A program made the translations under genes and the position numbers. Under the pieces are notes generated by a model, which saw nothing but the letters and a program-made list of their open reading frames with translations, ran no database searches and had not been told where the DNA came from. Shown one piece after another: positions 41,738-51,161 of a DNA stretch of 64,000 bases; the stretch's first letter is position 1; each line of letters starts with the position of its first letter. The stretch comes from Oharaeibacter diazotrophicus (GTDB lineage Bacteria > Pseudomonadota > Alphaproteobacteria > Rhizobiales > Pleomorphomonadaceae). The DNA lies in assembly GCF_004362745.1 (NCBI RefSeq), contig NZ_SNXY01000007.1, forward strand, positions 744,001 to 808,000, in the 5' to 3' direction.

Positions 41738-42322
41738 ATGGCCCAGGACCTGATCCGATACGACGTCCTCGCGCAGGAAGCCTTCCGCGGCCTCGTCCGC
41801 AAGGTGCTGACCGAGGTCGCGCACGCCGGGCTGCCCGGCGACCACCACTTCTTCATCTCCTTCGACACCCGTGCCCCGGGTGTCCGGATCTCCTCGCGCC
41901 TGCGCGAGCGCTATCCGGAGGAGATGACCATCGTGCTGCAGCACCAGTACTGGGACCTCTCGGCCAACGACCACGCCTTCGAGGTGTCGCTGTCCTTCTC
42001 CGGCATCGCCGAAAAGCTGGTGGTGCCCTATACCGCGCTGAAGGGCTTCTTCGACCCGTCCGTCGAGTTCGCCGTGACTTTCAACGTCGTCGGCGAGGAC
42101 GGCCAGCCGGTCGACGCGGCGCGCGAGGGCGCGGCGCCGACGCCGGCCGCCACCCCGGCGCCCGTCGCGCTCGCGCCGGTGCCGGCGGCCGCGCCCGCGG
42201 CCGTTCCGGCGCCCGCCAAGGCGGAGGCCGAGAAGGCTCCGGCGGTCGAGGAGCCGGCCAAGGCCGACGATGGCAAGTCGGCGAGCGTCGTTTCGCTCGA
42301 CGCCTTCCGCAAGAAGCCGTGA
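41738..42322 (+). CDS. sspB: SspB, ClpXP adaptor for tmRNA-tagged proteins (alpha type)
   Basis: 194 residues. The N-terminal SspB fold includes IRYDVLAQEAFRGLVRKVL, HHFFISFDTRAPGVRIS, IVLQHQYWDLSANDHAFEVSLSF and FFDPSVEFAVTF. A long Ala/Pro linker and a short C-terminal ClpX-binding segment ending SVVSLDAFRKKP follow. It tethers ssrA-tagged substrates to ClpX. ATG at 41738 is chosen because the fold begins at once. Without the inserted element this gene would directly follow ssrA. Confidence 0.93.
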   Translation: MAQDLIRYDVLAQEAFRGLVRKVLTEVAHAGLPGDHHFFISFDTRAPGVRISSRLRERYPEEMTIVLQHQYWDLSANDHAFEVSLSFSGIAEKLVVPYTALKGFFDPSVEFAVTFNVVGEDGQPVDAAREGAAPTPAATPAPVALAPVPAAAPAAVPAPAKAEAEKAPAVEEPAKADDGKSASVVSLDAFRKKP

Positions 42323-42393
42323 CCGGGCGGTTCCCGGCGCGCGGCGGACACCCTATCTGACCGGGCGGGTGGTGCTGCGGAGGGAACCGCGAC

Positions 42394-43791
<1,398 letters not shown>

Positions 43792-43861
43792 CGCCGACGC
43801 ACGGCTTTCCCGCCCGGCGCGGCGGGGTTATCGTCGCGGTTTCCAACGGAGATGTCCGGCC

Positions 43862-44047
43862 ATGGGCGAGGTCGTCAATCTCAGGCTGCACAAGAAGCGC
43901 AAGGCGCGCACCGACCGCGAGGCGGAGGCGGCGGAGAACCGGGCGAAGTTCGGCCGCACCAAGGCCGAGAAGGAGCACGAGCGCGCCGTCGTCGACCTCG
44001 AGGCCCGCCGCCTCGACGGCCACCGCCGCGACGACGACGCCCCGTGA
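43862..44047 (+). CDS. DUF4169 family small basic protein
   Basis: 61 residues, highly charged and helical: EVVNLRLHKKRKARTDREAEAAENRAKFGRTKAEKEHE. The opening VNLRxxRKxxxR and FGRTKAE block are the DUF4169 pattern, found with a downstream ribbon-helix-helix protein in alphaproteobacteria, as here. Function unknown. Confidence 0.85.
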   Translation: MGEVVNLRLHKKRKARTDREAEAAENRAKFGRTKAEKEHERAVVDLEARRLDGHRRDDDAP

Positions 44048-44060
44048 TCGAGGCGCCCGC

Positions 44061-44279
44061 GTGATCGAGAAGCGTTCCGTCTCGCTCTCCGGCCACCGCA
44101 CCTCGGTGACGCTGGAGCCGGAGTTCTGGGCCGCGGTCGAGCGGGCGGCGGCGGCTGAGGGCGTCTCGGTCGCGGCCTGGATCGGCCGGGTCGACCGCAC
44201 GCGCGGCGAGCGCAACCTCGCCAGCGCGCTGCGGGTGGCCGTGCTGGCGGAGGCAGAGGCGCGGGCGGGCGGGGACTGA
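44061..44279 (+). CDS. Ribbon-helix-helix domain protein
   Basis: 72 residues from GTG at 44061, 13 bases after the DUF4169 stop. EKRSVSLSGHRTSVTLEPEFWAAVERAAAAEGVSVAAWI is the characteristic RHH_4 domain (strand then two helices), closing with RNLASALRVAVL. Likely a dimeric DNA-binding protein. Cotranscribed with DUF4169; it converges on serB with ten bases between. Confidence 0.85.
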   Translation: MIEKRSVSLSGHRTSVTLEPEFWAAVERAAAAEGVSVAAWIGRVDRTRGERNLASALRVAVLAEAEARAGGD

Positions 44280-44289
44280 CACCCCTCCG

Positions 44290-45174
44290 TCAGGCGACGA
44301 ACTCGGCCCGCTCATAGCCCTGGAAATACAGCAGCGCGGTGAGGTCGCCGTGGTCGACGCGGGCGCGGGCCTCGGCGGCGACGGCGGGCTTGGCGCGGAA
44401 GGCGACGCCGAGGCCGGCTGCGCCGACCATGGCGAGGTCGTTGGCGCCGTCGCCGACGGCCATGGTCTCGGACGGGGCGAGGCCGAGGCGCTCGCGCAGT
44501 TCGACGAGACTGTCGAGCTTGGCGGCCTTGCCGAGGATCGGCTCGGCGACGGTGCCGGCGAGGACGCCGCCGTCGACGTGGAGCGTGTTGGAACGGTCCT
44601 CGTCGAAGCCGATGGCGGCGCGGATCGCGCCGGTGAAGACGGTGAAGCCGCCGGAGACGAGGGCGGTGTAGCCCCCGGCGGCGCGCATGGTGCGCACCAG
44701 CTCGCGGCCGCCGGGGGTGAGCGTGATGCGCTCGGCCAGCACCTCGTCGACGATCGCCAGCGGCAGGCCCTTCAGGAGGGCGACGCGCTCGCGCAGGGCC
44801 GGCTCGAAGGCGATCTCGCCGCGCATCGCCCGCTCGGTGATCGCCGCGACGTGCTCCTTGAGACCGGCGTAGGCGGCGAGCTCGTCGATGCACTCCTGGC
44901 CGATCATGGTGGAATCCATGTCGGCGACCAGCAGACGCTTGCGCCGGCCCTCGGCGGGGAGCACCGCGACGTCGACCGGCCGGCCGGCGAGGGCGGTGCG
45001 CAGGATCTCCTCGGTGGCGCGCGGATCGGCGACCGTCACCGGCCATTCCGCCGCGATCCCTTCGGCGAGGACCCGGACGTCGCCGCCCGGCAGCGCGGCG
45101 CGGGCCGCCGCGATCGCGTCGGCGTCGACCGCGGGGGTGGCGGGCGCGGAGACCAGGATGGCGACGTGGGTCAT
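44290..45174 (-). CDS. serB: Phosphoserine phosphatase
   Basis: 294 residues. The N-terminal 80 residues form an ACT-like region. The HAD domain follows, with D85 and D87 in VADMDSTMIGQECIDELA, SGGFTVFTG (motif II), GKAAKLDSL (motif III Lys) and MAVGDGANDLAMVGAAGLGVAF (motif IV). It dephosphorylates O-phosphoserine in serine synthesis. Transcribed away from miaA, with a 190-bp divergent region between in which I see no clear regulatory element. Confidence 0.95.
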   Translation of the reverse strand: MTHVAILVSAPATPAVDADAIAAARAALPGGDVRVLAEGIAAEWPVTVADPRATEEILRTALAGRPVDVAVLPAEGRRKRLLVADMDSTMIGQECIDELAAYAGLKEHVAAITERAMRGEIAFEPALRERVALLKGLPLAIVDEVLAERITLTPGGRELVRTMRAAGGYTALVSGGFTVFTGAIRAAIGFDEDRSNTLHVDGGVLAGTVAEPILGKAAKLDSLVELRERLGLAPSETMAVGDGANDLAMVGAAGLGVAFRAKPAVAAEARARVDHGDLTALLYFQGYERAEFVA

Positions 45175-45364
45175 GGAGCCGGTTTCCCCTTCGCGCGGCA
45201 CGCGCGGTGTCTTCGATCGCGGCACGGCGGCGGGACGGCCGGCGCGGCGACGCCGGGCGAGATAGCCGCAGCGGCGCCTCCTCGGCAAGCCGGACTTGCG
45301 GCGCGGCGCGCGGCGGGGCATCGATCGGCCGGCGGCCGGACCGGCCGCGGCGAGGGACGGGGCG

Positions 45365-46246
45365 ATGGCGGCACGGGCCATCCTGATCGCGGGGCCGACG
45401 GCGAGCGGCAAGTCGGCGCTGGCGCTGGATCTGGCGCGCCGCCACGACGGCGTCGTGGTCAACGCCGATTCGATGCAGGTCTATCGCGAGCTGCGCATCC
45501 TCACCGCGCGGCCGGACGCCGCCGACGAGGCGGCGGTGCCGCATCGGCTCTACGGCCACGTTCCCGCTGCCGAGCGCCACACGGTCGCGCGCTGGCTCGC
45601 CGACGTCGGCGCCGTACTCGCCGAGATCGCGGCGGAGGGCCGGACCGCGGTCGTGGTCGGCGGCACCGGGCTCTACCTGACCGCGCTCACCACCGGCCTT
45701 TCCGACGTGCCGGCGGTGCCCGACGAGATCCGAGCGGCGTGGCGGGCGCGGGCGGAATCCGCGGCGCCGGGGGACCTCCACGGCCTGCTCGCCGCCTGCG
45801 ACCCGGCGATGGCGGCCCGGCTCGGGCCGGCCGACGGCCAGCGGATCCTGCGCGCGCTCGAGGTGCTGGACGCCACCGGCCGCTCGCTCGCCGACTGGCA
45901 GGCGACGCGCTCGCCGCCGCTGGTGCCCGAGCCGGTCGACCGCATCGTGATCGCGCCCGATCGGGCCGTGCTGCGCGAGCGGATCGCGCGCCGGTTCCGG
46001 GCGATGGTGGCGGCGGGCGGGCTCGACGAGGCCCGTGCCTTCGCCGCCCTCGACCTCGACCCGACACTGCCGGCGGCGAAGGCGATCGGCGTGCCGGAGA
46101 TGGTGGCGGCGGCCACCGGCGCCCGCCCGGTCGACGAGGCGGTCGAGGCGGCGATCACCGCGACGCGCCAGTATGCCAAGCGCCAGGAGACGTGGTTCCG
46201 CAACCAGTTCCCCGACTGGCGGCGCGTTTCCGGGCTCGCGGGCTGA
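45365..46246 (+). CDS. miaA: tRNA dimethylallyltransferase
   Basis: 293 residues. P-loop GPTASGKS at residues 10-17, then NADSMQVYRELRILTARP (prenyl acceptor site), VVVGGTGLYLTALT, and TRQYAKRQETWFRNQFPDW near the C-terminus. Adds the isopentenyl group to A37 of tRNAs reading UNN codons. ATG at 45365 puts the P-loop at its normal distance from the start. Confidence 0.95.
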   Translation: MAARAILIAGPTASGKSALALDLARRHDGVVVNADSMQVYRELRILTARPDAADEAAVPHRLYGHVPAAERHTVARWLADVGAVLAEIAAEGRTAVVVGGTGLYLTALTTGLSDVPAVPDEIRAAWRARAESAAPGDLHGLLAACDPAMAARLGPADGQRILRALEVLDATGRSLADWQATRSPPLVPEPVDRIVIAPDRAVLRERIARRFRAMVAAGGLDEARAFAALDLDPTLPAAKAIGVPEMVAAATGARPVDEAVEAAITATRQYAKRQETWFRNQFPDWRRVSGLAG

Positions 46247-46317
46247 GGCGCCTACGGGTTTGCCGCAACTTCGTTTCAGGCGCGACGGGTCGTCGCGCAA
46301 CAAATGGAAAAAGGGGG

Positions 46318-46346
46318 TTGACCGCTCCCGCCCCCACGGCTAGTTT
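46318..46346 (+). promoter_or_regulatory. Candidate promoter of the ilv operon
   Basis: TTGACC (46318-46323), 17-base spacer, TAGTTT (46341-46346). A start near 46353 would place the leader peptide start about 20 bases into the transcript. Confidence 0.55.
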
Positions 46347-46374
46347 CCGCCCCGACCGAACACCAGAGGCCGCG

Positions 46375-46431
46375 ATGCTGCGCGACAAGCTGATCGTACT
46401 TAGATGGCGCACCGTGCCGGAGGACCGCTAG
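46375..46431 (+). CDS. ilvB leader peptide (attenuator)
   Basis: 18 codons: MLRDKLIVLRWRTVPEDR. The run Leu-Ile-Val-Leu (CTG ATC GTA CTT) is the sensor of branched-chain aminoacyl-tRNA levels. AGAGG lies five bases before ATG. The stop codon is inside the loop of the first attenuator hairpin. Confidence 0.82.
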   Translation: MLRDKLIVLRWRTVPEDR

Positions 46432-46492
46432 ACGGGTCCTCCGAAGCTTCATGGTGCGCCGAAACACGAGGTCCCTTGACGGGGCCTTTTTT
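46406..46492 (+). promoter_or_regulatory. Transcription attenuator of ilvB-ilvH
   Basis: Segment 1:2 forms a two-part stem: GGCGCACC (46406-46413) with GGTGCGCC (46453-46460), and CGGAGGACC (46418-46426) with GGTCCTCCG (46435-46443). The terminator 3:4 is AGGTCCC (46469-46475) with GGGGCCT (46481-46487) and a T run. GGGTCCTC (46434-46441) can instead pair at seven of eight positions with GAGGTCCC (46468-46475), giving an antiterminator. Ribosome stalling at the Leu-Ile-Val-Leu codons would free segment 2. Confidence 0.85.
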
Positions 46493-46578
46493 ATTTCCCC
46501 CGACGACCAGAACACCTCCCGGTCCGCCAACCCCGAGACGATGCGGCGAGAACCGGTCAAGCCCGAGGCGAGAAGACG

Positions 46579-48342
46579 ATGACACGGCAGATGACGGGCG
46601 CGGAGATGGTGATCCAGGCCCTGATCGATCAGGGCGTCGACACGATCTTCGGTTATCCCGGCGGCGCGGTGCTGCCGATCTACGACGAGATCTTCCAGCA
46701 GGACAAGATCCAGCACGTGCTGGTCCGCCACGAGCAGGGCGCCGGCCACGCGGCCGAGGGCTACGCCCGCTCGACCGGCCGGGTCGGCGTCGCGCTCGTC
46801 ACGTCCGGCCCCGGTGCCACCAACATGGTGACGCCGCTGACCGACGCGCTGATGGACTCGATCCCGATGGTCTGCATCACCGGCCAGGTCCCGACCCATC
46901 TGGTCGGCACCGACGCCTTCCAGGAATGCGACACCGTCGGCATCACCCGTCCCTGCACCAAGCACAATTGGCTGGTGAAGAAGATCGAGGACCTGCCGCG
47001 GATCCTGCACGAGGCGTTCCGGATCGCCACCACCGGCCGGCCCGGCCCGGTCGTGGTCGACATCCCGAAGAACATCCAGTTCCAGACCGGCACCTACGTC
47101 AACTACAAGGGCGAGGCGCAGACCCAGTACCGGCCGCGCGTCAAGGGCGACGAGGCGGCGATCCGCGAGGCGGTGGCGCTGATGGCGGCCGCCAAGAAGC
47201 CGGTGCTCTACACCGGCGGCGGCGTCGTCAACGCCGGCCCGGCCGCCTCGACGCTGCTGCGCGAGCTGGTTCGGCTCACCAACATGCCGATCACCTCGAC
47301 GCTGATGGGCCTCGGGGCCTATCCGGCGAGCGGGCCGAACTGGCTCGGCATGCTCGGCATGCACGGCACCTACGAGGCCAACCTCGCCATGCACGACTGC
47401 GACGTCATGGTGTGCGTCGGCGCGCGCTTCGACGACCGCATCACCGGCCGCATCGACGCCTTCTCGCCGAACTCGAAGAAGATCCACATCGACATCGACC
47501 CGTCGTCGATCAACAAGAACGTGCTCGTCGACATCCCGATCGTCGGCGACGTCGGCTACGTGCTCGAGGACATGCTGAAGGTCTGGAAGCAGACCCATCC
47601 GGCGCAGGACAAGGCCGCGCTCGCGGCGTGGTGGCAGCAGATCGCGGTGTGGAAGGGCAAGAAGTGCCTGTCCTACCGCAAGAACCCCGACGTGATCATG
47701 CCGCAGTACGCCATCGAGCGGCTGTACCAGCTGACCCGCGGCAAGGACGTCTACGTCACCACCGAGGTCGGCCAGCACCAGATGTGGGCGGCGCAGTATT
47801 TCGGCTTCGAGGAGCCGAACCGCTGGATGACCTCCGGCGGCCTCGGCACCATGGGCTACGGGCTGCCGGCGGCGCTCGGGGTCCAGATCGCCCATCCGGA
47901 CGCGCTGGTGATCGACATCGCCGGCGACGCCTCGGTGCAGATGTGCATCCAGGAGCTCTCGACGGCGATCCAGTACGACGCGCCGATCAAGGTGTTCATC
48001 CTGAACAACCAGTACATGGGCATGGTGCGCCAGTGGCAGCAGCTGCTGCACGGCAACCGGCTGTCGCACAGCTACACCGAGGCGATGCCCGACTTCGTCA
48101 AGCTGGCCGAGGCCTACGGCGGCGTCGGCATCCGCGCCGAGAAGCCGGACGAGCTCGACGACGCCATCGAAGAGATGATCAGCATCAGGAAGCCGGTGCT
48201 GTTCGACTGCCGCGTCGCCAACCTCGCCAACTGCTTCCCGATGATCCCCTCGGGCAAGGCGCACAACGAGATGCTGCTCGGCGACGCCAGCGAGGAGGAG
48301 ATCGACGGCGCCATCGGCACCGCGGGCAAGGTGCTGGTGTGA
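46579..48342 (+). CDS. ilvB: Acetolactate synthase, large catalytic subunit
   Basis: 587 residues (AHAS I/III type; often called ilvI). TPP-dependent: catalytic E52 in LVRHEQGAGHAAEGYA, FAD/CoA-oxidase-like middle domain, and the TPP/Mg motif GDASVQMCIQELSTAIQ with VFILNNQYMGMVRQWQ. Condenses pyruvate (or pyruvate with 2-oxobutyrate) in valine, leucine and isoleucine synthesis. Attenuator-controlled from upstream; the regulatory subunit follows after 195 bp. Confidence 0.96.
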   Translation: MTRQMTGAEMVIQALIDQGVDTIFGYPGGAVLPIYDEIFQQDKIQHVLVRHEQGAGHAAEGYARSTGRVGVALVTSGPGATNMVTPLTDALMDSIPMVCITGQVPTHLVGTDAFQECDTVGITRPCTKHNWLVKKIEDLPRILHEAFRIATTGRPGPVVVDIPKNIQFQTGTYVNYKGEAQTQYRPRVKGDEAAIREAVALMAAAKKPVLYTGGGVVNAGPAASTLLRELVRLTNMPITSTLMGLGAYPASGPNWLGMLGMHGTYEANLAMHDCDVMVCVGARFDDRITGRIDAFSPNSKKIHIDIDPSSINKNVLVDIPIVGDVGYVLEDMLKVWKQTHPAQDKAALAAWWQQIAVWKGKKCLSYRKNPDVIMPQYAIERLYQLTRGKDVYVTTEVGQHQMWAAQYFGFEEPNRWMTSGGLGTMGYGLPAALGVQIAHPDALVIDIAGDASVQMCIQELSTAIQYDAPIKVFILNNQYMGMVRQWQQLLHGNRLSHSYTEAMPDFVKLAEAYGGVGIRAEKPDELDDAIEEMISIRKPVLFDCRVANLANCFPMIPSGKAHNEMLLGDASEEEIDGAIGTAGKVLV

Positions 48343-48378
48343 GCATCCGGGGAGGGGCGTCCGGTCGCACGGCGTCGG

Positions 48379-48513
48379 CCCCCTCTCCCTGTCCCTCCCC
48401 CTCGAGGGGGGAGGGGACGCCGGGGCCACCGTTCCGCTCCGACGGCAGACGACGGCCCGCTCCGATCCCGGCTCGTTCCCTCCCCCTGGAGGGGGAGGGA
48501 CAGGGAGAGGGGG
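48379..48513. repeat. Palindromic element between ilvB and ilvH
   Basis: Perfect 24-bp terminal inverted repeats, 48379-48402 and 48490-48513, bracket 87 bases. Each arm is composed of C-rich CCCTCTCCCTGTCCCTCCCC or its complement. It lies inside the ilvBH transcription unit, ending 24 bases before the ilvH start. Confidence 0.78.
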
Positions 48514-48537
48514 AAGGACGCCCGCTCCGCCTGCCGC

Positions 48538-49116
48538 ATGACCTCGATCCAGGAAACCACCATCATGATCGTCGCCGGCCAGTCCCAGTCCGCCTATTTC
48601 CTCGAGGAGGCGACCAACGTCTCCGAGACGCACACGCTGTCCGTGCTCGTGGACAACGAGCCCGGCGTCCTCGCCCGGGTGATCGGCCTGTTCTCGGGCC
48701 GCGGCTACAATATCGAGAGCCTGACGGTCTCCGAGGTCGAGCACGAGAAGCACCTGTCGCGCATCACCGTGGTCACCACCGGCACGCCGCAGGTGATCCT
48801 GCAGATCATGCACCAGCTGGCCCGGCTGGTGCCGGTGCACCGGGTCGTCAACCTCACCCGCATGGGCGAGGCGATCGAGCGCGAGCTGGCGCTGGTCAAG
48901 GTGATCGGCAAGGGCGAGCACCGGGTCGAGGCGCTGCGCCTCGCCCAGGCCTTCTCGGCCAGGACCGTGGATGCGACGCTGGAGAGCTTCGTGTTCGAGA
49001 TGACCGGGACGCCGGCCGACATCGACCGCTTCATCAACCTGATGACCGAGTGCGGCCGCGTCGAGGTGGCGCGCACCGGCCTGGCCGCGCTGTCGCGCGG
49101 GGCCGAGATCATGTGA
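48538..49116 (+). CDS. ilvH: Acetolactate synthase, small regulatory subunit
   Basis: 192 residues. The N-terminal ACT domain THTLSVLVDNEPGVLARVIGL and FSGRGYNIESLTVSEVEH provides valine feedback binding; VEALRLAQAFSARTVDATLESFVFEMTG is the C-terminal domain. ATG at 48538 has only a distant purine tract; ATG at 48565 is an alternative. The 195-bp gap from ilvB is filled by a palindromic repeat. Confidence 0.94.
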   Translation: MTSIQETTIMIVAGQSQSAYFLEEATNVSETHTLSVLVDNEPGVLARVIGLFSGRGYNIESLTVSEVEHEKHLSRITVVTTGTPQVILQIMHQLARLVPVHRVVNLTRMGEAIERELALVKVIGKGEHRVEALRLAQAFSARTVDATLESFVFEMTGTPADIDRFINLMTECGRVEVARTGLAALSRGAEIM

Positions 49117-49245
49117 CCTCGACCGCGCGGCGATCCGGCCCTCGTGGCCGGAGCCGCGCCGCCGAGGGGCGCCGGCCGCAGGGTCGACATTGCGGGACCG
49201 CCGACGAGGGGGCGTCCCGACACCGGAGGAGGAGAGGGGCCCGCC

Positions 49246-49416
49246 ATGGAGATCGAGGACTTCGAGACCATCCACTACGCCCGCGAACTCGCCCGCGAGA
49301 AGGGCTGGGAGCACGTGATGGAGACGATCCGCAACGCGCTGCGCGAGGAGGCCGCCGGCCTGCCGCCGGTGGCGAGCGCGCCGCGCACCCCGACCGCCCG
49401 CTTCGGCCGCGCCTGA
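49246..49416 (+). CDS. Small protein of unknown function
   Basis: 56 residues: MEIEDFETIHYARELAREKG onward, helical and amphipathic for the first 38 residues, then a Pro/Arg tail. A purine-rich site (GGAGGAGGAGAGG) precedes ATG and codon use is like the neighbours, so it is probably real. No family recognised. Confidence 0.65.
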   Translation: MEIEDFETIHYARELAREKGWEHVMETIRNALREEAAGLPPVASAPRTPTARFGRA

Positions 49417-49449
49417 GGCGCGCTCGGCCGCGCGCGCCGGGGAGCGGCC

Positions 49450-50091
49450 ATGGACCTTCGCCTCGACCACGTGTTCCTGTTCGTCGAGCTCGCCGAGGCG
49501 CGGCCGGGCGGGGCGGTCCACGACCGTCTCGCGGCCGCGGGCCTCGTGCCCTCCTACGAGCGCCGCCACCACGGCCAGGGCACCGCCAACGTCTGCTGGT
49601 GCTTCGACGACGCCTATCTCGAGCTGCTGTTCGTCGTCGATCCCGACGAGATCGCGGCGCCGGCGACGGCGCGGAGCCGCCTTGCCGAACGCGCGCGCTG
49701 GCGCACCACCGGCGCCTCGCCGGTCGGGATCGGCCTGCGCGGCGGCGCGCTGCCGTTACCGACCTGGGAATACCGCTTCGAGGGCCTGCCGCCCGGCCTG
49801 TCGATTCCGGTCGCCGCGGCCTCGGACGACGTCCGCCGCCCCTTCGTCTTCGTTTCGCCGGGGACACGTCCGCCGGTCGAATGGACCGACGGCCACGCGG
49901 GCGTACGGCAGGTCGCGGCGGGCTGGACCGGGTTCGCCGTCGAGATCGATACCGGCGCGGCCCCGGCCGGCGACCTGGAGGCGCTCGTCTCCGCCGTGCC
50001 CGGAGTGACGCTCGCCCGTCGTCCCGCCGCGCCGCTGAACCTGGTTCTGACCGGCCCGGGCGGCCGGCGCCGGAGGATCGAATTGCCATGA
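49450..50091 (+). CDS. VOC-superfamily (glyoxalase-like) protein
   Basis: 213 residues. Begins [29 protein letters not shown] with the first VOC strand and conserved His, then [22 protein letters not shown] with metal-ligand Glu candidates. The layout fits the Glyoxalase_3-type branch. Substrate not assignable. Follows the 56-residue ORF by 33 bases and may be cotranscribed with it. Confidence 0.75.
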   Translation: MDLRLDHVFLFVELAEARPGGAVHDRLAAAGLVPSYERRHHGQGTANVCWCFDDAYLELLFVVDPDEIAAPATARSRLAERARWRTTGASPVGIGLRGGALPLPTWEYRFEGLPPGLSIPVAAASDDVRRPFVFVSPGTRPPVEWTDGHAGVRQVAAGWTGFAVEIDTGAAPAGDLEALVSAVPGVTLARRPAAPLNLVLTGPGGRRRRIELP

Positions 50092-50188
50092 CGGTGGCGA
50101 GAAGGTCGCGGGCCGGGGGCGTTGTCGGGGGCGGAGGGATCGCTTAAGCGTCGGCGCGGGGGTGCCGCCGGATCCCACGGAACCGATC

Positions 50189-50938
50189 ATGCCGAAGACC
50201 AAGCTATCCGTGAACGTCAACGCCATCGCGCAGCTGCGCAACCGCCGCGACCTGCCGTGGCCGAGCGTCACCGGCCTGTCGCGGATCGCGCTCGAGGCCG
50301 GCGCCTACGGCATCACGGTGCATCCGCGGCCGGACGAGCGCCACATCCGCCGCACCGACGTGTTCGCGCTCGCCGAGATGCTGCGCGCCGACTTCCCCGG
50401 CCGCGAGTTCAACATCGAGGGCTGCCCGACCGAGGACTTTCTCGCCCTCTGCGAGGCGGCGCGGCCGGACCAGGTGACGCTGGTGCCGGACGATCCCGCC
50501 CAGAACACCTCCGACCACGGCTACGACTGCGTCCGCCACCAGGACTTCCTGCGCGGCGTCGTCGACCGACTGCAGGGGCGGGGGATGCGGGTGTCGATCT
50601 TCCTCGATCCCGACTGGACCCAGGTCGCCTCGGCGGCGCGCACCGGCGCGGCGCGTATCGAGATCTACACCGGCCCCTACGGCCACACCTTCGACCCCGC
50701 CGAGAAGGTGCAGCGCCTCGAGGAGGTGGTGCTCGCCGCCGAGGCCGCCGACGCCGCGGCGCTCGCCGTCAACGCCGGCCACGACCTCACCCTCGACAAC
50801 CTGCCGGCGTTGATCGCCCGCGTTCCGCACCTCGCCGAGGTCTCGATCGGCCACGCGCTGACCGCCGACGCGCTCGTCCACGGCATGGCCGAGACGATCC
50901 GCCTCTACCGCGCCGCCTGCGGCGACCCGGTGGCGTGA
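50189..50938 (+). CDS. pdxJ: Pyridoxine 5'-phosphate synthase
   Basis: 249 residues. TIM-barrel enzyme joining 1-deoxyxylulose 5-phosphate with 3-amino-2-oxopropyl phosphate. Landmarks: [78 protein letters not shown] and [16 protein letters not shown] at 50189 gives the family start. Confidence 0.95.
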   Translation: MPKTKLSVNVNAIAQLRNRRDLPWPSVTGLSRIALEAGAYGITVHPRPDERHIRRTDVFALAEMLRADFPGREFNIEGCPTEDFLALCEAARPDQVTLVPDDPAQNTSDHGYDCVRHQDFLRGVVDRLQGRGMRVSIFLDPDWTQVASAARTGAARIEIYTGPYGHTFDPAEKVQRLEEVVLAAEAADAAALAVNAGHDLTLDNLPALIARVPHLAEVSIGHALTADALVHGMAETIRLYRAACGDPVA

Positions 50939-51161
50939 GCGCGGGCGCGGCGGGCCGGTCCCGGGATCGGAACGGCGCGGGGCGGTCCGGCGTGCGAGGC
51001 GGGACGCGGGACTGCCCGTCGTCGCTTCTCCCGCTGCCCAACAAACCCGCACGCCGGGCGCTCCCACGCCTCGCACGTGCGCGCTTCCCGACGGAAAGGT
51101 GATGGCACGTCGATTGCTTCCTCCGACGCGGTGATTCGGCCGGTTGCCAAAGGGGGGTGGC

